Made by a program: the position numbers and the translations under genes
Shown: positions 8,945-17,470 of the stretch, piece by piece
Layout of the letters: each line of letters starts with the position of its first letter
How positions within the stretch are numbered: the first letter of the stretch is position 1
Source: Millisia brevis NBRC 105863
Lineage (GTDB): Bacteria > Actinomycetota > Actinomycetes > Mycobacteriales > Mycobacteriaceae
Direction: 5' to 3'
DNA length: 64,000 nucleotides
Assembly (NCBI RefSeq): GCF_001552615.1
Contig: NZ_BCRN01000005.1
Span: 62,001-126,000 of the forward strand
The notes under the pieces: generated by a model
Seen by the model: the letters and a program-made list of their open reading frames with translations, nothing else
What the model was told of the DNA's origin: nothing
Databases searched by the model: none

Positions 8945-10357
8945 ATGCCGCCAACAGTTTTCGAACGGCAACCGGCGGACCATGCGGCGGTCGGTCTCTC
9001 CCTTGCGGATACCCGGCACGACGTGCTGTGGTTCGAAGGGCTCGATCGCCCCCGTCACGACTCGCTGTCCGGGCGGATCGACGCCGATCTGGTGATCGTC
9101 GGCGGCGGGTACACCGGACTGTGGGCGGCCGTACACGCCAAGCAGCGTCACCCCGATACCCGCGTCGTCCTGCTCGAGGGCGAGCGGGTCGGCTGGGCCG
9201 CTTCCGGCCGCAACGGCGGCTTCTGCGAGGCCTCGCTGACCCACGGCCACGAGAACGGCGTCCGGCGCTGGCCGGACGAGATCGACGAACTCGAGCGGCT
9301 CGGTCGGGAGAATCTGGCCGGTCTGGTCGCCGATGTCGAGTCCTACGGGATCGACGCCGAGGTCCAGGCGACCGGTGTTCTGGCGGTGGCCGTCGAACCG
9401 CACCAGCTGCCGTGGCTGCAGGAGGAGACCGGCGATCACGCGGTCTACCTCGACCGGGAGCAGGTGCGCGCCGAGGTCAACTCCCCGACCTATCTCGCGG
9501 GACTCTGGGATCGGTCGGAGGCGGTGCTGGTCCAGCCGGCAAAACTGGCTCTCGGACTTGCCCGTACGGCCGCCGATATGGGCGTGACGATCTTCGAGCA
9601 CTCCCGGGTGACCGAACTCGACGACAACGGCAACGGGGTGGTCGTCCGGACCGGCGCCGGATCGGTGCGCGCCCGTCAGGCGATCCTGGCCACCAACGTC
9701 TTTCCTTCGCTGCTCAAGCGCAATGCCCTGATGACGGTGCCGGTCTACGACTACGTCCTGGCCACCGAACCGCTTACTCCCGAACAGCTCTCGGAGATCG
9801 GTTGGAACAACCGGCAGGGCCTGACCGACCTGGCCAACCAGTTCCACTACTACCGGATGACGGCGGACAACCGCATCGTCTTCGGCGGCTACGACGCGAT
9901 CTACAACTACGGCCGCAAGGTGCGCCCGGACTACGAGGACCGGCCGGAGACGTATACCCGTCTCGCCGAGCACTTCCTGACGACCTTTCCCCAACTCGCG
10001 GGGATTCGGTTCACCCACAAATGGGGTGGGGCGATCGACACCTGCACCCAGTTCTGCGCGTTCTACGGGACGGCGAAGGGCGGAAAGGTCGCCTATGCGT
10101 CCGGGTTCACCGGGCTGGGGGTGGGGGCCACCCGATTCGGCGCCGACGTGATGCTCGACCTGCTGTCCGGTGCACAGACCGAGCGCACCACCCTGAAGAT
10201 GGTCCGCAAGCGGCCGCTACCGTTCCCGCCGGAGCCGATCGCGTCACTGGGCATCAACGTCACCCGCTGGTCGCTCGACCGGGCCGATCACAACGAGGGC
10301 AACCGCAACCTGCTGCTGCGCGGCCTCGACGCGATCGGGCTGGGTTTCGACTCCTGA
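8945..10357 (+). CDS. FAD-dependent oxidoreductase (DAO family, PuuB-like)
   Basis: A 470-residue flavoprotein of the glycine/D-amino-acid oxidase family. The N-terminal dinucleotide motif is LVIVGGGYTGLWAA (from residue ~49), followed by the VVLLEGERVGWAASGRNGG segment typical of gamma-glutamylputrescine oxidase-like enzymes. The C-terminal FAD-closing region is GFTGLGVGATRFGAD. It likely oxidises a secondary or primary amine such as a polyamine conjugate, but the substrate is not shown by context because no puu genes are near. Start is the ATG preceded by an AAAGGGCGG ribosome-binding site. It converges on the GGDEF-EAL gene. Confidence 0.85.
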   Translation: MPPTVFERQPADHAAVGLSLADTRHDVLWFEGLDRPRHDSLSGRIDADLVIVGGGYTGLWAAVHAKQRHPDTRVVLLEGERVGWAASGRNGGFCEASLTHGHENGVRRWPDEIDELERLGRENLAGLVADVESYGIDAEVQATGVLAVAVEPHQLPWLQEETGDHAVYLDREQVRAEVNSPTYLAGLWDRSEAVLVQPAKLALGLARTAADMGVTIFEHSRVTELDDNGNGVVVRTGAGSVRARQAILATNVFPSLLKRNALMTVPVYDYVLATEPLTPEQLSEIGWNNRQGLTDLANQFHYYRMTADNRIVFGGYDAIYNYGRKVRPDYEDRPETYTRLAEHFLTTFPQLAGIRFTHKWGGAIDTCTQFCAFYGTAKGGKVAYASGFTGLGVGATRFGADVMLDLLSGAQTERTTLKMVRKRPLPFPPEPIASLGINVTRWSLDRADHNEGNRNLLLRGLDAIGLGFDS

Positions 10358-10364
10358 CCCCCGC

Positions 10365-10409
10365 CGCGCCGGCCCGCTCCCGCACGTCCTGTGCGAGCGG
10401 GCCGGCGCG
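10365..10409. terminator. Bidirectional hairpin between convergent genes
   Basis: Left arm CGCGCCGGCCCGCTC plus CGCAC pairs with GTGCG plus AGCGGGCCGGCGCG, with one bulged C in the left arm and a short loop. It lies between the stops of two convergent genes (10357 and 10418). There is no U-tract, as is common in actinobacterial terminators. Confidence 0.55.
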
Positions 10410-10417
10410 TCGTTCGG

Positions 10418-12583
10418 TCAGACGACCTTGGCGGCCAGCGCGATCCGGGTGACCTTGGCGCGGCCCGCGGACATCGCATCGAGCTTCCCGGCGACCTCCT
10501 CGGCCGGCACCGGCGCACCGAAGAGGTAGCCCTGCCCGACCCGGCATCCGGCGCGGCGCAGGATGTCGCGCTGTTCGACCGTCTCGATGCCCTCGGCCAC
10601 CACGCCGACCGACAGCGCCGGTCCCAGTTCCGCGATCGCCTTGACGATCGCCAGGATCGGCTCCTCGTCGACCATGCGATTGACGAAGCCGGGCGCGATC
10701 TTCAACTGGTCGACCGGATAGTCGCGCAGGTGGGCGAACGACGAGTGCCCGGTGCCGAAATCGTCGAGAGCGACCGAGATGCCGCGCTTCTTGAGCTGGG
10801 CGAGCGCGCGGGTCACCGACTCGGCGCCGCGTTCGAGCAGCACGTGCTCGGTCACCTCGATCTCGATCAGGCTCGCCGGGATGCGGTGCTCCTCGAGCCG
10901 CGCCAGCAGGCGCGCCGCGAACGAGTCCCGCAGGAACTCCACCGGCGCGGCGTTGATCGACACCGGCAGCAGCGGCAGTCCGCGATCACGCCAGGTCGCC
11001 ATATCCTCGAGGACCTTCGCGTGCATCTGCGCGGCCATGCCGGCGGCGAGCTCGTAGTCCTTGAACGCCTCCGCCACCGTCGCGGGCAGCTGCGTCTCGG
11101 TGCTGAACGGATACCGCCAGCGCAGCAGCGCCTCGAAACCGACGATCTCGCCGGAGTCCAGATCCACCTTCGGCTGGTAGTGCGGGACGATCGCGTTGTC
11201 GCGCACGATCTGCCGGGCCGTATTGAGCTGGCGGGCGGCGAGTTCGGCGCTGTCGAGCATCGTCTTGTCGAACATCCGGATGCCGCCGCGGCCGCCGGCC
11301 TTCAGGTCGTTGAGGGCGGTGTCCGCCCGCGACATCAGGCTGGTGGCGTTCGCTCCGTCGCGCGGGAAGATCGCGCAGCCGATGCTCATGCCGCCGTTGA
11401 TCTCGCGACCGCCGTAGGTGATCGAGGCGTCCAACTGCGGCAGCACCAACTTCGCCGCTGCCATCACCTGGCTCTCGTCGATGACCCCGTCGATCAGGAT
11501 CGCGAACTCGTCGCCGCCGAGGCGTCCGACATAGGCCGACCGCGGCATGCACGCACGCAAGCGGCGCGCGAGAACCCGCAGCAGGTGGTCGCCGGCGGCG
11601 TGGCCGAGGGTGTCGTTGACGTTCTTGAAGTGATCGAGGTCGATCAACATCAGACCCACGCCGGTGCCGGCCTTGCGCGCCCCGGTGATGCGGCGCTGCA
11701 ACCGGGTCTTGAACGACCGCCGGTTGAGCAGCCCGGTGAGGGCGTCGATCTCTCCTGCGATGCGGAGGCGCTTCTGCGCTTCCCGGGCGACGGTGACGTC
11801 CCGCGAGACGCACAGGATCGCCTCGGTCTTGCCGTCGTCGTCGAGGACCGGGGTAAGGATGTTGTCCCAGTACTGGGCCGGTGCGTCGCCGACGACGCTC
11901 ATGCCGGCGAACCGGGCGTTGTGCCCCTTGCGCGCCTGCTCGAGCGCCCGCTGTCCGCGGGAGCGGATCGACGCGGGCAGCAGGTCGAGCCAGCGCATAC
12001 CGAACTTGCCGTCGGTGCCGTCGACTCCGAGCGCGATGCAGCCCGACTTGTTCATGTGGATCACGTCGCCGTCGGGGTCGATGATCTTGATGCAGTCGAC
12101 GCTGACATCGAGCATGTCGTTGCGCTGCTCGGCCATCGCGCCGTGGAACATATCCGACAGCATGCGTTCGTTGATGTCGGTGCAGCTCGCGAACCACAGG
12201 TCGGGACCGGAGCGGCGCGCGAAGACCTGATGCCACCGATACGAACCGTCGTGGCGGCGCAGCCGCACCTCGCTGGCGAAGAAGACGTTGCCGCCCCGCG
12301 CGGCGATCCAGTTGGCCCGGTACTGCTCGTGGTCGTCCGGATGGACGATCTCACCGCAGGCCGGATGCTCACCGCTCTCGTCGGTCCCGGTGTACTCGTT
12401 CCACGCCTGGTTGCCCCGATAGATGGAGGCGTCGTCACGCAGGATGACCGTCGGCAACGGCAGCTGGTCGAGAACAGCCAGGTGAGCGACCCACTCGGCG
12501 TCGGTGTCCGGCGCCGTCCACGCCCGACTCTCCGACGAAGAAAGCGGTGCGCCCGCTTCCCGATCCAAAGTCCTCACACGCAT
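10418..12583 (-). CDS. PAS-GGDEF-EAL c-di-GMP turnover protein
   Basis: A 721-residue cytoplasmic signalling protein. Residues ~20-280 hold two PAS/PAC-like sensor modules (for example YRWHQVFARRSG). The GGDEF domain has an intact GGDEF at 356-360. The EAL domain begins with EALLR (E484) and keeps EVTEH, DDFGTG, K of LKI, AEGIE and QGY, so both cyclase and phosphodiesterase activities are possible. There are no membrane segments, so the signal is probably intracellular (redox, small ligand). It is monocistronic, preceded by a long AT-richer intergenic region. Actinobacteria usually carry few such proteins, so this may be a main c-di-GMP enzyme of the strain. Confidence 0.93.
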   Translation of the reverse strand: MRVRTLDREAGAPLSSSESRAWTAPDTDAEWVAHLAVLDQLPLPTVILRDDASIYRGNQAWNEYTGTDESGEHPACGEIVHPDDHEQYRANWIAARGGNVFFASEVRLRRHDGSYRWHQVFARRSGPDLWFASCTDINERMLSDMFHGAMAEQRNDMLDVSVDCIKIIDPDGDVIHMNKSGCIALGVDGTDGKFGMRWLDLLPASIRSRGQRALEQARKGHNARFAGMSVVGDAPAQYWDNILTPVLDDDGKTEAILCVSRDVTVAREAQKRLRIAGEIDALTGLLNRRSFKTRLQRRITGARKAGTGVGLMLIDLDHFKNVNDTLGHAAGDHLLRVLARRLRACMPRSAYVGRLGGDEFAILIDGVIDESQVMAAAKLVLPQLDASITYGGREINGGMSIGCAIFPRDGANATSLMSRADTALNDLKAGGRGGIRMFDKTMLDSAELAARQLNTARQIVRDNAIVPHYQPKVDLDSGEIVGFEALLRWRYPFSTETQLPATVAEAFKDYELAAGMAAQMHAKVLEDMATWRDRGLPLLPVSINAAPVEFLRDSFAARLLARLEEHRIPASLIEIEVTEHVLLERGAESVTRALAQLKKRGISVALDDFGTGHSSFAHLRDYPVDQLKIAPGFVNRMVDEEPILAIVKAIAELGPALSVGVVAEGIETVEQRDILRRAGCRVGQGYLFGAPVPAEEVAGKLDAMSAGRAKVTRIALAAKVV

Positions 12584-13188
12584 TCACCTTTGCACTCACG
12601 TGATCGAATGTCCGGTTGGTTTCGACGGCAGAGACCACCGGTGGGGTGGCAACCGGCCTGGTCATCGGATGCATCCGGGAAACCGACCGATACTCGACAC
12701 CCGATCGGCCGATGGGTTCGCCACGCCGACGTCTCGAAGCCGAGCCGCCCGCCTGACGCGATCCCCGTCGACCGCGTCGCCGAAAAGGCAACCCAACCGT
12801 CGAAATCAATGCCGCCAGTATGTCCCGGGCCCTCCTGAGATAGCCAATTTATCCATAAAAAAGAACATGTCGACCACTACCGCACGCATCAACAGCATCC
12901 TTCGTCCGGAATATGCCATCCATAACCAACCGATGGTCGGTTTGTTCATCGGCGCCTACGCGCAGGAGCCGCATAAACGGTCGTTAACCAGCACTTTTAA
13001 TCATCATTGCAGGTCGCCGACCACGCACCTTCGACCGGCTGCACTCCGCCGATATCGACGATCGGAAACAACAGGCGATACACAATGCACGCTCGGGATA
13101 ATTTCTGCGCACGCAATTAAATACCGCAGGCGGATAACTCGACTCCGACTTGGAATTCACACGATCCGGCGATTACCCGCACATTCAT
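12584..13188. other. 605-bp intergenic region, AT-rich in its right half
   Basis: This gap lies between the start of the GGDEF-EAL gene and the stop of the PucR gene. From ~12835 to 13150 the base composition is visibly more AT-rich than anything else here (runs such as CATAAAAAAGAACATG, TAATTTCTGCG, CAATTAAATACC). It has an imperfect dyad at 12925-12945 (ACCAACCGA / TCGGTTTGT). Frames through it lack GC3 bias and a ribosome-binding site, so I see no gene. It presumably carries the promoter of the GGDEF-EAL gene. An unknown small RNA cannot be excluded. Confidence 0.4.
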
Positions 13189-14364
13189 TCAACGGATCGA
13201 CAGATCGGCATCCACCGCGAGGGCCAGGGTCAGGTCACGCACCCATACCGGGTCCTCGAGATGCTCGCCGTAGAGATCGCGCAGCTGACCGAGGCGGTAC
13301 CGAACGGTCTGCGGATGGATGAACAGCGAACCCGCGATCGACTCGCGCCGACCGTGGTGCAGCAGCCAGGCCCGCAGTGTCTCGGCGAGCTTCTGACGCT
13401 GGGTCGCGGTCAGGTCGTCGAGCGGCGCGAGCACCCGGGCGCGCAGGTCGGCCAGGGCCGCCTCGTCCGCCGACAGCACCAGCTCGGCCAGCCATTGCTC
13501 GGTGTCGACCGGCCCGGATCCCATGGTGACCCCCGGCGTGGTCATCGCCCGCAGGGCACGGCGATACGACACCTGCACCCGCGGCCAGGGCCGGTCCGGC
13601 CCGACGACGGCGTGCCGACCCTCGAGCGCCTGGAGCAGTTGGGCGCGGCGGCGGCCGTCCATGTCGGCGATCAGCAGCACCTCCCGGCCGTCCGCCAGTC
13701 CCGGCGCCTCCGAGGCGGCGAGCGACTGCGGGGTGACCTGCGCCAGGACCGGTCGCACCTGGGCCTCCGGCACGATCACTGCGGTCAGCGTGGTCGTGCC
13801 GTGCCACTCCGCCCGCTCGGCGGCCGCCTCGAGCACGTCCGGCGCCGCCCCGTCGAGCAGATAGCGCGCCAGCGCCGCCCGGCGGCGTTCGACCGACCGT
13901 TTGGCGGTCTCCACCTCGTCGCTGTGGCCGGCGACGCTCGCCGCCGACAGTTCGTCGATGTAGGCGAAGACCAACTCCGCGAAGCGGGCCACCCCGGCGG
14001 CGTCGACGCCGGCCCGCACGCAGGTGGCGGACAGATCGCGCCAGGACACCCGCGCGCCCACCCGGTAGGCGGACAGCAACGCCTCGGCGCTGCGGCCGCT
14101 GCGAGCCTCGCCCCGCCCCAGCCGGTAGGCGCCCTCGATCGCCGGCGAGCGCGGGGCCCGATCCCCGCGTCCGCGTACCGCCAGGACGAGGAATCCGGCG
14201 AGAGCCACCTCGACCGCGTTCGCGATCGTGACACCCATCACGCCGTCGAGCGCGCCGCGATAGGCGGGCACTTCGACCATGATCGCCTCGATGGTGTTCG
14301 TGGCGATGGTCGGCAGGTCCGCTCGCAGCAGCTCAACGACCTGCGGTTCCAGCAACTCCGACAC
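13189..14364 (-). CDS. PucR-family transcriptional regulator
   Basis: A 391-residue CdaR/PucR-type regulator. The C-terminal helix-turn-helix of this family is clear: LAETLRAWLLHHGRRESIAG followed by SLFIHPQTVRYRLGQLRDLYG. The N-terminal ~290 residues form a GGDEF-related sensory/dimerisation region with no membrane segment. It is divergent from the ferredoxin reductase-desaturase operon, with only ~100 bp between starts, and so most likely controls it in response to a fatty acyl or related ligand. Start is the ATG at 14362-14364. No terminator is evident after its stop. Confidence 0.85.
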   Translation of the reverse strand: MSELLEPQVVELLRADLPTIATNTIEAIMVEVPAYRGALDGVMGVTIANAVEVALAGFLVLAVRGRGDRAPRSPAIEGAYRLGRGEARSGRSAEALLSAYRVGARVSWRDLSATCVRAGVDAAGVARFAELVFAYIDELSAASVAGHSDEVETAKRSVERRRAALARYLLDGAAPDVLEAAAERAEWHGTTTLTAVIVPEAQVRPVLAQVTPQSLAASEAPGLADGREVLLIADMDGRRRAQLLQALEGRHAVVGPDRPWPRVQVSYRRALRAMTTPGVTMGSGPVDTEQWLAELVLSADEAALADLRARVLAPLDDLTATQRQKLAETLRAWLLHHGRRESIAGSLFIHPQTVRYRLGQLRDLYGEHLEDPVWVRDLTLALAVDADLSIR

Positions 14365-14429
14365 GCTGCAACCTCCACATTCCTCGCGAATTCATCCCCT
14401 GCGAACAAAATAGCAACTTCTTTTCACGC

Positions 14430-14465
14430 ACACGTGTCATGAAACTGACTCGCGGCGTCAGTCAT
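14430..14465. promoter_or_regulatory. Dyads in the divergent PucR / reductase promoter
   Basis: Two palindromes lie side by side upstream of the reductase gene: a perfect 8-bp dyad ACACGTGT at 14430-14437, and ACTGAC (14444-14449) paired with GTCAGT (14457-14462) across a 7-bp spacer. The second is flanked by near-matching ATGA/TCAT. Their place in a divergent regulator/target promoter makes them operator candidates. No direct evidence of binding. Confidence 0.45.
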
Positions 14466-14475
14466 GATGGTCCCT

Positions 14476-15594
14476 ATGAGTGTGACGTTGCCCCGACCCG
14501 CCGGCGGTTGGCGAAACAGCGCGTGGCGTCTGGCCGAAACGGTCACCACGCCGCTGGTACCGGCCGACTACCTCGACCTGTTCCACCCGCTGCGCCCCGG
14601 CGCCGATCTGCGGGCCCGGATCGTCAAGGTGATCCCGGAGACCCCGGACGCGGCGACCATCGTGATGAAGCCCGGCGCCGACTGGGAGGGCCACAAGCCC
14701 GGCCAGTACATGCGCATCGGCATCGACATCGAGGGCGTTCGACATTGGCGCGCGTACTCGTTGACCCACGGTCCCCGCGAGGACGGTCTGATCTCGATCA
14801 CCGTCAAGGCGGTTCCGGACGGTCTGGTGAGCAACCACCTCGTGCGGCGCGCCCGCGCCGGCACCCTGGTGCACATCGCGGCGGCCGAGGGCGAGTTCGT
14901 CCTGCCGCCCGCGGGCAAGCTGCTGTACATCACCGCGGGGTCGGGCATCACCCCGGTGATCGGCATGCTGCGCAATCTCTACCCGGTCACCGACTCGGGG
15001 GTGCTCAAGCTCGGCCGCAGCGCCGGGTACGACATCGTGGTGATCCACGTCGCCCCCAGTCGACCGGACTCGATCTTCGTGCGCGACCTCGAGGCTCTGG
15101 CCGAGGCGGGCGCGATCCGGCTGGTCGCCCGGTACAACGACCGCGACGGAGGCTTCGACGTCAGCCGCCTGGCGGAGGCCGTCCCCGACTTCGTCGACCG
15201 CAAGACCCTCGCCTGTGGGCCCGCCGGTCTGCTCGACGCGCTCGCCGAGCACCATGCCGCCTACGGCCTCGACGTGGTGACGGAGCGATTCCGCACCGCC
15301 CGCGTCGAAGCGGGCGAGGGCGGTGTCGTCTCCTTCGAGAAGACCGGCACCGATCTCGATCTCGACGGCTCGACCACGATCCTGGACGCGGCCGAGGAGG
15401 CCGGTGTCCTGATGCCGAGCGGATGCCGCATGGGCATCTGCATGGGCTGCGTTATTCCTCTGGTGGAGGGTTCCGTGCGCGACCTGCGCAATGGAGAGAT
15501 CACCACCGCCGTCCCGGGCGAAACCGAGCCCGGCGGCATCAAGGTGCAAACCTGCGTCACCGCTGCCGCGGGTGCCTGCCGACTCGATCACTGA
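14476..15594 (+). CDS. Ferredoxin reductase with C-terminal 2Fe-2S domain (desaturase partner)
   Basis: A 372-residue electron-transfer protein: an FNR-like FAD domain (QYMRIGIDIEGVRHWRAYSLT, the RxYS motif), an NAD(P)H domain (YITAGSGITPVIGMLRN), then a plant-type 2Fe-2S domain with four cysteine ligands (C317, C322, C325, C360; CRMGICMGC ... C). This is the arrangement of mycobacterial Rv3230c, which feeds electrons to the DesA3 acyl-CoA desaturase. The next gene is such a desaturase, 64 bp downstream, so the pair forms a NADPH-dependent desaturase system. In-frame ATGs at 14464 and 14467 are alternative starts; none has a strong ribosome-binding site. Confidence 0.88.
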   Translation: MSVTLPRPAGGWRNSAWRLAETVTTPLVPADYLDLFHPLRPGADLRARIVKVIPETPDAATIVMKPGADWEGHKPGQYMRIGIDIEGVRHWRAYSLTHGPREDGLISITVKAVPDGLVSNHLVRRARAGTLVHIAAAEGEFVLPPAGKLLYITAGSGITPVIGMLRNLYPVTDSGVLKLGRSAGYDIVVIHVAPSRPDSIFVRDLEALAEAGAIRLVARYNDRDGGFDVSRLAEAVPDFVDRKTLACGPAGLLDALAEHHAAYGLDVVTERFRTARVEAGEGGVVSFEKTGTDLDLDGSTTILDAAEEAGVLMPSGCRMGICMGCVIPLVEGSVRDLRNGEITTAVPGETEPGGIKVQTCVTAAAGACRLDH

Positions 15595-15658
15595 CTCGAT
15601 CGTCGCCGGCCCACCAACCAACGAACCCATTCCCACCACGCCCCCGAGGGAGGCAATC

Positions 15659-16930
15659 ATGACTGCGATTCAGAACCGCTCCGACAACCCGATCGAGCAC
15701 CTCAGCCGCGAGGACATCGAGCAGATCGGTCTCGAACTGGACGCGATCCGGCAGGCCGTCATCGACTCGCGCGGCGCCGACGATGCCGCGTACATCCGTC
15801 GCGTGATCACCGCCCAGCGCTACCTGGAGCTCGGCTCGCGCGCGGTGCTGCTGTTCTCGTCGTTCAAGCCGGCGTGGCTGGTCGGCACCGCCGGTCTGTC
15901 GATCGCCAAGATCCTCGAGAACATGGAGATCGGCCACAACGTCCTGCACGGACAGTGGGACTGGATGCGCGACCCGAAGATCCATTCGTCGACCTGGGAG
16001 TGGGACTCCGCCTCGCCGTCGGCGCACTGGAAGCACAGCCACAACGAGCTGCACCACACCTACACCAACGTCATCGGCCACGACAATGACCTCGGCTACG
16101 GCATCATGCGCGTCGACGAGGATCAGCGCTGGCAGCCGATGTACATCGCGCAGCCGGTGTGGAACTTCGTGAACGCCTGCTTCTTCGAGTACGGCATCGC
16201 CGCCTACGACCTCGAGCTCGGCAAGGTCATCCGGGAGAAGCGGACGGGCGACCCGGAGTTCCGTCAGCGCCTCAAGGAGGTCGGCGTCAAGATCCGCCGA
16301 CAGGTCGTCAAGGACTACGTCGCCCAGCCGGCGCTCGGTCTGGCGACCGGATCCGCGCGCTCCTCGTTCACCGCCACCTTCATCGCCAACGTGATCCGCA
16401 ACTGGTGGACCCAGTCGGTCATCATCTGCGGTCACTTCCCCGAGGGCGTCGAGACCTTCGAGCGCACCACGATCGAGGGCGAGACCAAGGGCGACTGGTA
16501 CGTCCGTCAGATGCTCGGCTCGGCCAACATCTCCGGGTCGAAGTTCATGCACCTGATGACCGGCAACCTGTCGCACCAGATCGAGCACCACCTCTTCCCG
16601 GACCTGCCGTCCAACCGGTACGCCGAGGTCTCCGAGAAGGTGCGCGAGCTGTTCGACAAGTACGACCTGAACTACCACGAGAAGCCGCTGCCGGTCCAGG
16701 TTGCTTCCGCGTGGCACAAGGTGATTCGCCTGTCGTTCCCCAACGACTGGCTCGCGACCACCAACCGCAAGAACCTGCCCAAGAAGCTCGGGGTGCTCCG
16801 GAAGATGGTCACCGGTAGTCGCGCGACCCGCAAGGAGCTGCAGGCGCAGCTGACCGCCGAGGCCCGCGCCGCCGAGGCCGCCGCACAGGCCACCGCCCCG
16901 GCCGTCGTGCGCGAACGCGTCCCCGCCTGA
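15659..16930 (+). CDS. desA3: Membrane fatty acyl desaturase, DesA3-like
   Basis: A 423-residue di-iron membrane desaturase. The three histidine clusters are present: H93-xxx-H97 (GHNVLHGQW), H128-xxx-HH133 (HNELHHTYTN) and H306-xx-HH area (HQIEHH, 306-311). The DesA3 family introduces the delta-9 double bond into stearoyl-CoA. The C-terminal 40 residues are Ala-rich and basic. Start ATG 15659 is supported by GAGGGAGG 6-13 bases upstream; the open frame before it is spurious. It is in one operon with the ferredoxin reductase and ends at a strong terminator. Confidence 0.92.
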   Translation: MTAIQNRSDNPIEHLSREDIEQIGLELDAIRQAVIDSRGADDAAYIRRVITAQRYLELGSRAVLLFSSFKPAWLVGTAGLSIAKILENMEIGHNVLHGQWDWMRDPKIHSSTWEWDSASPSAHWKHSHNELHHTYTNVIGHDNDLGYGIMRVDEDQRWQPMYIAQPVWNFVNACFFEYGIAAYDLELGKVIREKRTGDPEFRQRLKEVGVKIRRQVVKDYVAQPALGLATGSARSSFTATFIANVIRNWWTQSVIICGHFPEGVETFERTTIEGETKGDWYVRQMLGSANISGSKFMHLMTGNLSHQIEHHLFPDLPSNRYAEVSEKVRELFDKYDLNYHEKPLPVQVASAWHKVIRLSFPNDWLATTNRKNLPKKLGVLRKMVTGSRATRKELQAQLTAEARAAEAAAQATAPAVVRERVPA

Positions 16931-16949
16931 CACCACATCACACAACACG

Positions 16950-16988
16950 AAACGATCCCGGCTGACGAGGGTACAGCCGGGATCGTTT
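16950..16988 (+). terminator. Strong rho-independent terminator after desaturase
   Basis: Perfect 14-bp arms AAACGATCCCGGCT (16950-16963) and AGCCGGGATCGTTT (16975-16988) enclose an 11-nt loop and are followed by TGTGTTT. It starts 20 bases after the desaturase stop. Confidence 0.9.
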
Positions 16989-17070
16989 TGTGTTTAGTAC
17001 CCTCGACACGCGATTGGGAGTCCGTGCGCCGGTACGGATCCCGTGGGGTGTCGAGCGACGGGGAGAATCG

Positions 17071-17415
17071 ATGGCAGACGAGGCCGGCAAGTCGAAGTCC
17101 GGGCCGGGGGCCTGGGGGATCGGCGCCGCTTCGGGCTTGGTGGTCGGCACATTCGTCTACATCCCGCTGGCGAATCTACTGCTGGGCACCTTCGGATTGT
17201 CGATGCCACGAGCCGACGATCCGGAGGCCGGCCTGTCGATCCTGCATTGGGTGGTCTGGGTGCTGGCACTGTTGCTGCTGCTTATCCCCGGGATCGGCAT
17301 GATGGTGAGCCACCGGCTGCGCCACGCGGGGATCGCCTACCTGGGGATGACCCTGGTGGTCGGCGGCATCGCCGCCTACGCGATGATCTCCGGCATCTCG
17401 CCCGCCTCGCCGTAG
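17071..17415 (+). CDS. Small membrane protein of unknown function
   Basis: 114 residues with three hydrophobic segments: ~16-40, ~55-75 and ~90-110, the last ending AYAMISGISPASP. The ATG follows a GGGGAGA ribosome-binding site; the longer open frame from 16990 overlaps the terminator and is unlikely. The N-terminus is short and charged (MADEAGKSKSG). I recognise no family. It stands alone between the desaturase terminator and a convergent phosphoesterase gene. Confidence 0.7.
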   Translation: MADEAGKSKSGPGAWGIGAASGLVVGTFVYIPLANLLLGTFGLSMPRADDPEAGLSILHWVVWVLALLLLLIPGIGMMVSHRLRHAGIAYLGMTLVVGGIAAYAMISGISPASP

Positions 17416-17470
17416 CCGCCGGTCGACCGAATGCCGAAGATCATGATCGAAAACGGCTTTCGCGCAGACC

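Noticed and set aside
10391-12838. An 815-codon plus-strand frame opposite the GGDEF-EAL gene
   Set aside because: Antisense shadow of a gene with intact GGDEF and EAL motifs; its sequence is low-complexity Arg/Gly/Asp/Val.
12504-13322. A 272-codon plus-strand frame crossing the AT-rich gap
   Set aside because: It overlaps two real minus-strand genes, has no ribosome-binding site and no codon bias; its Arg/Ser-rich product matches nothing.
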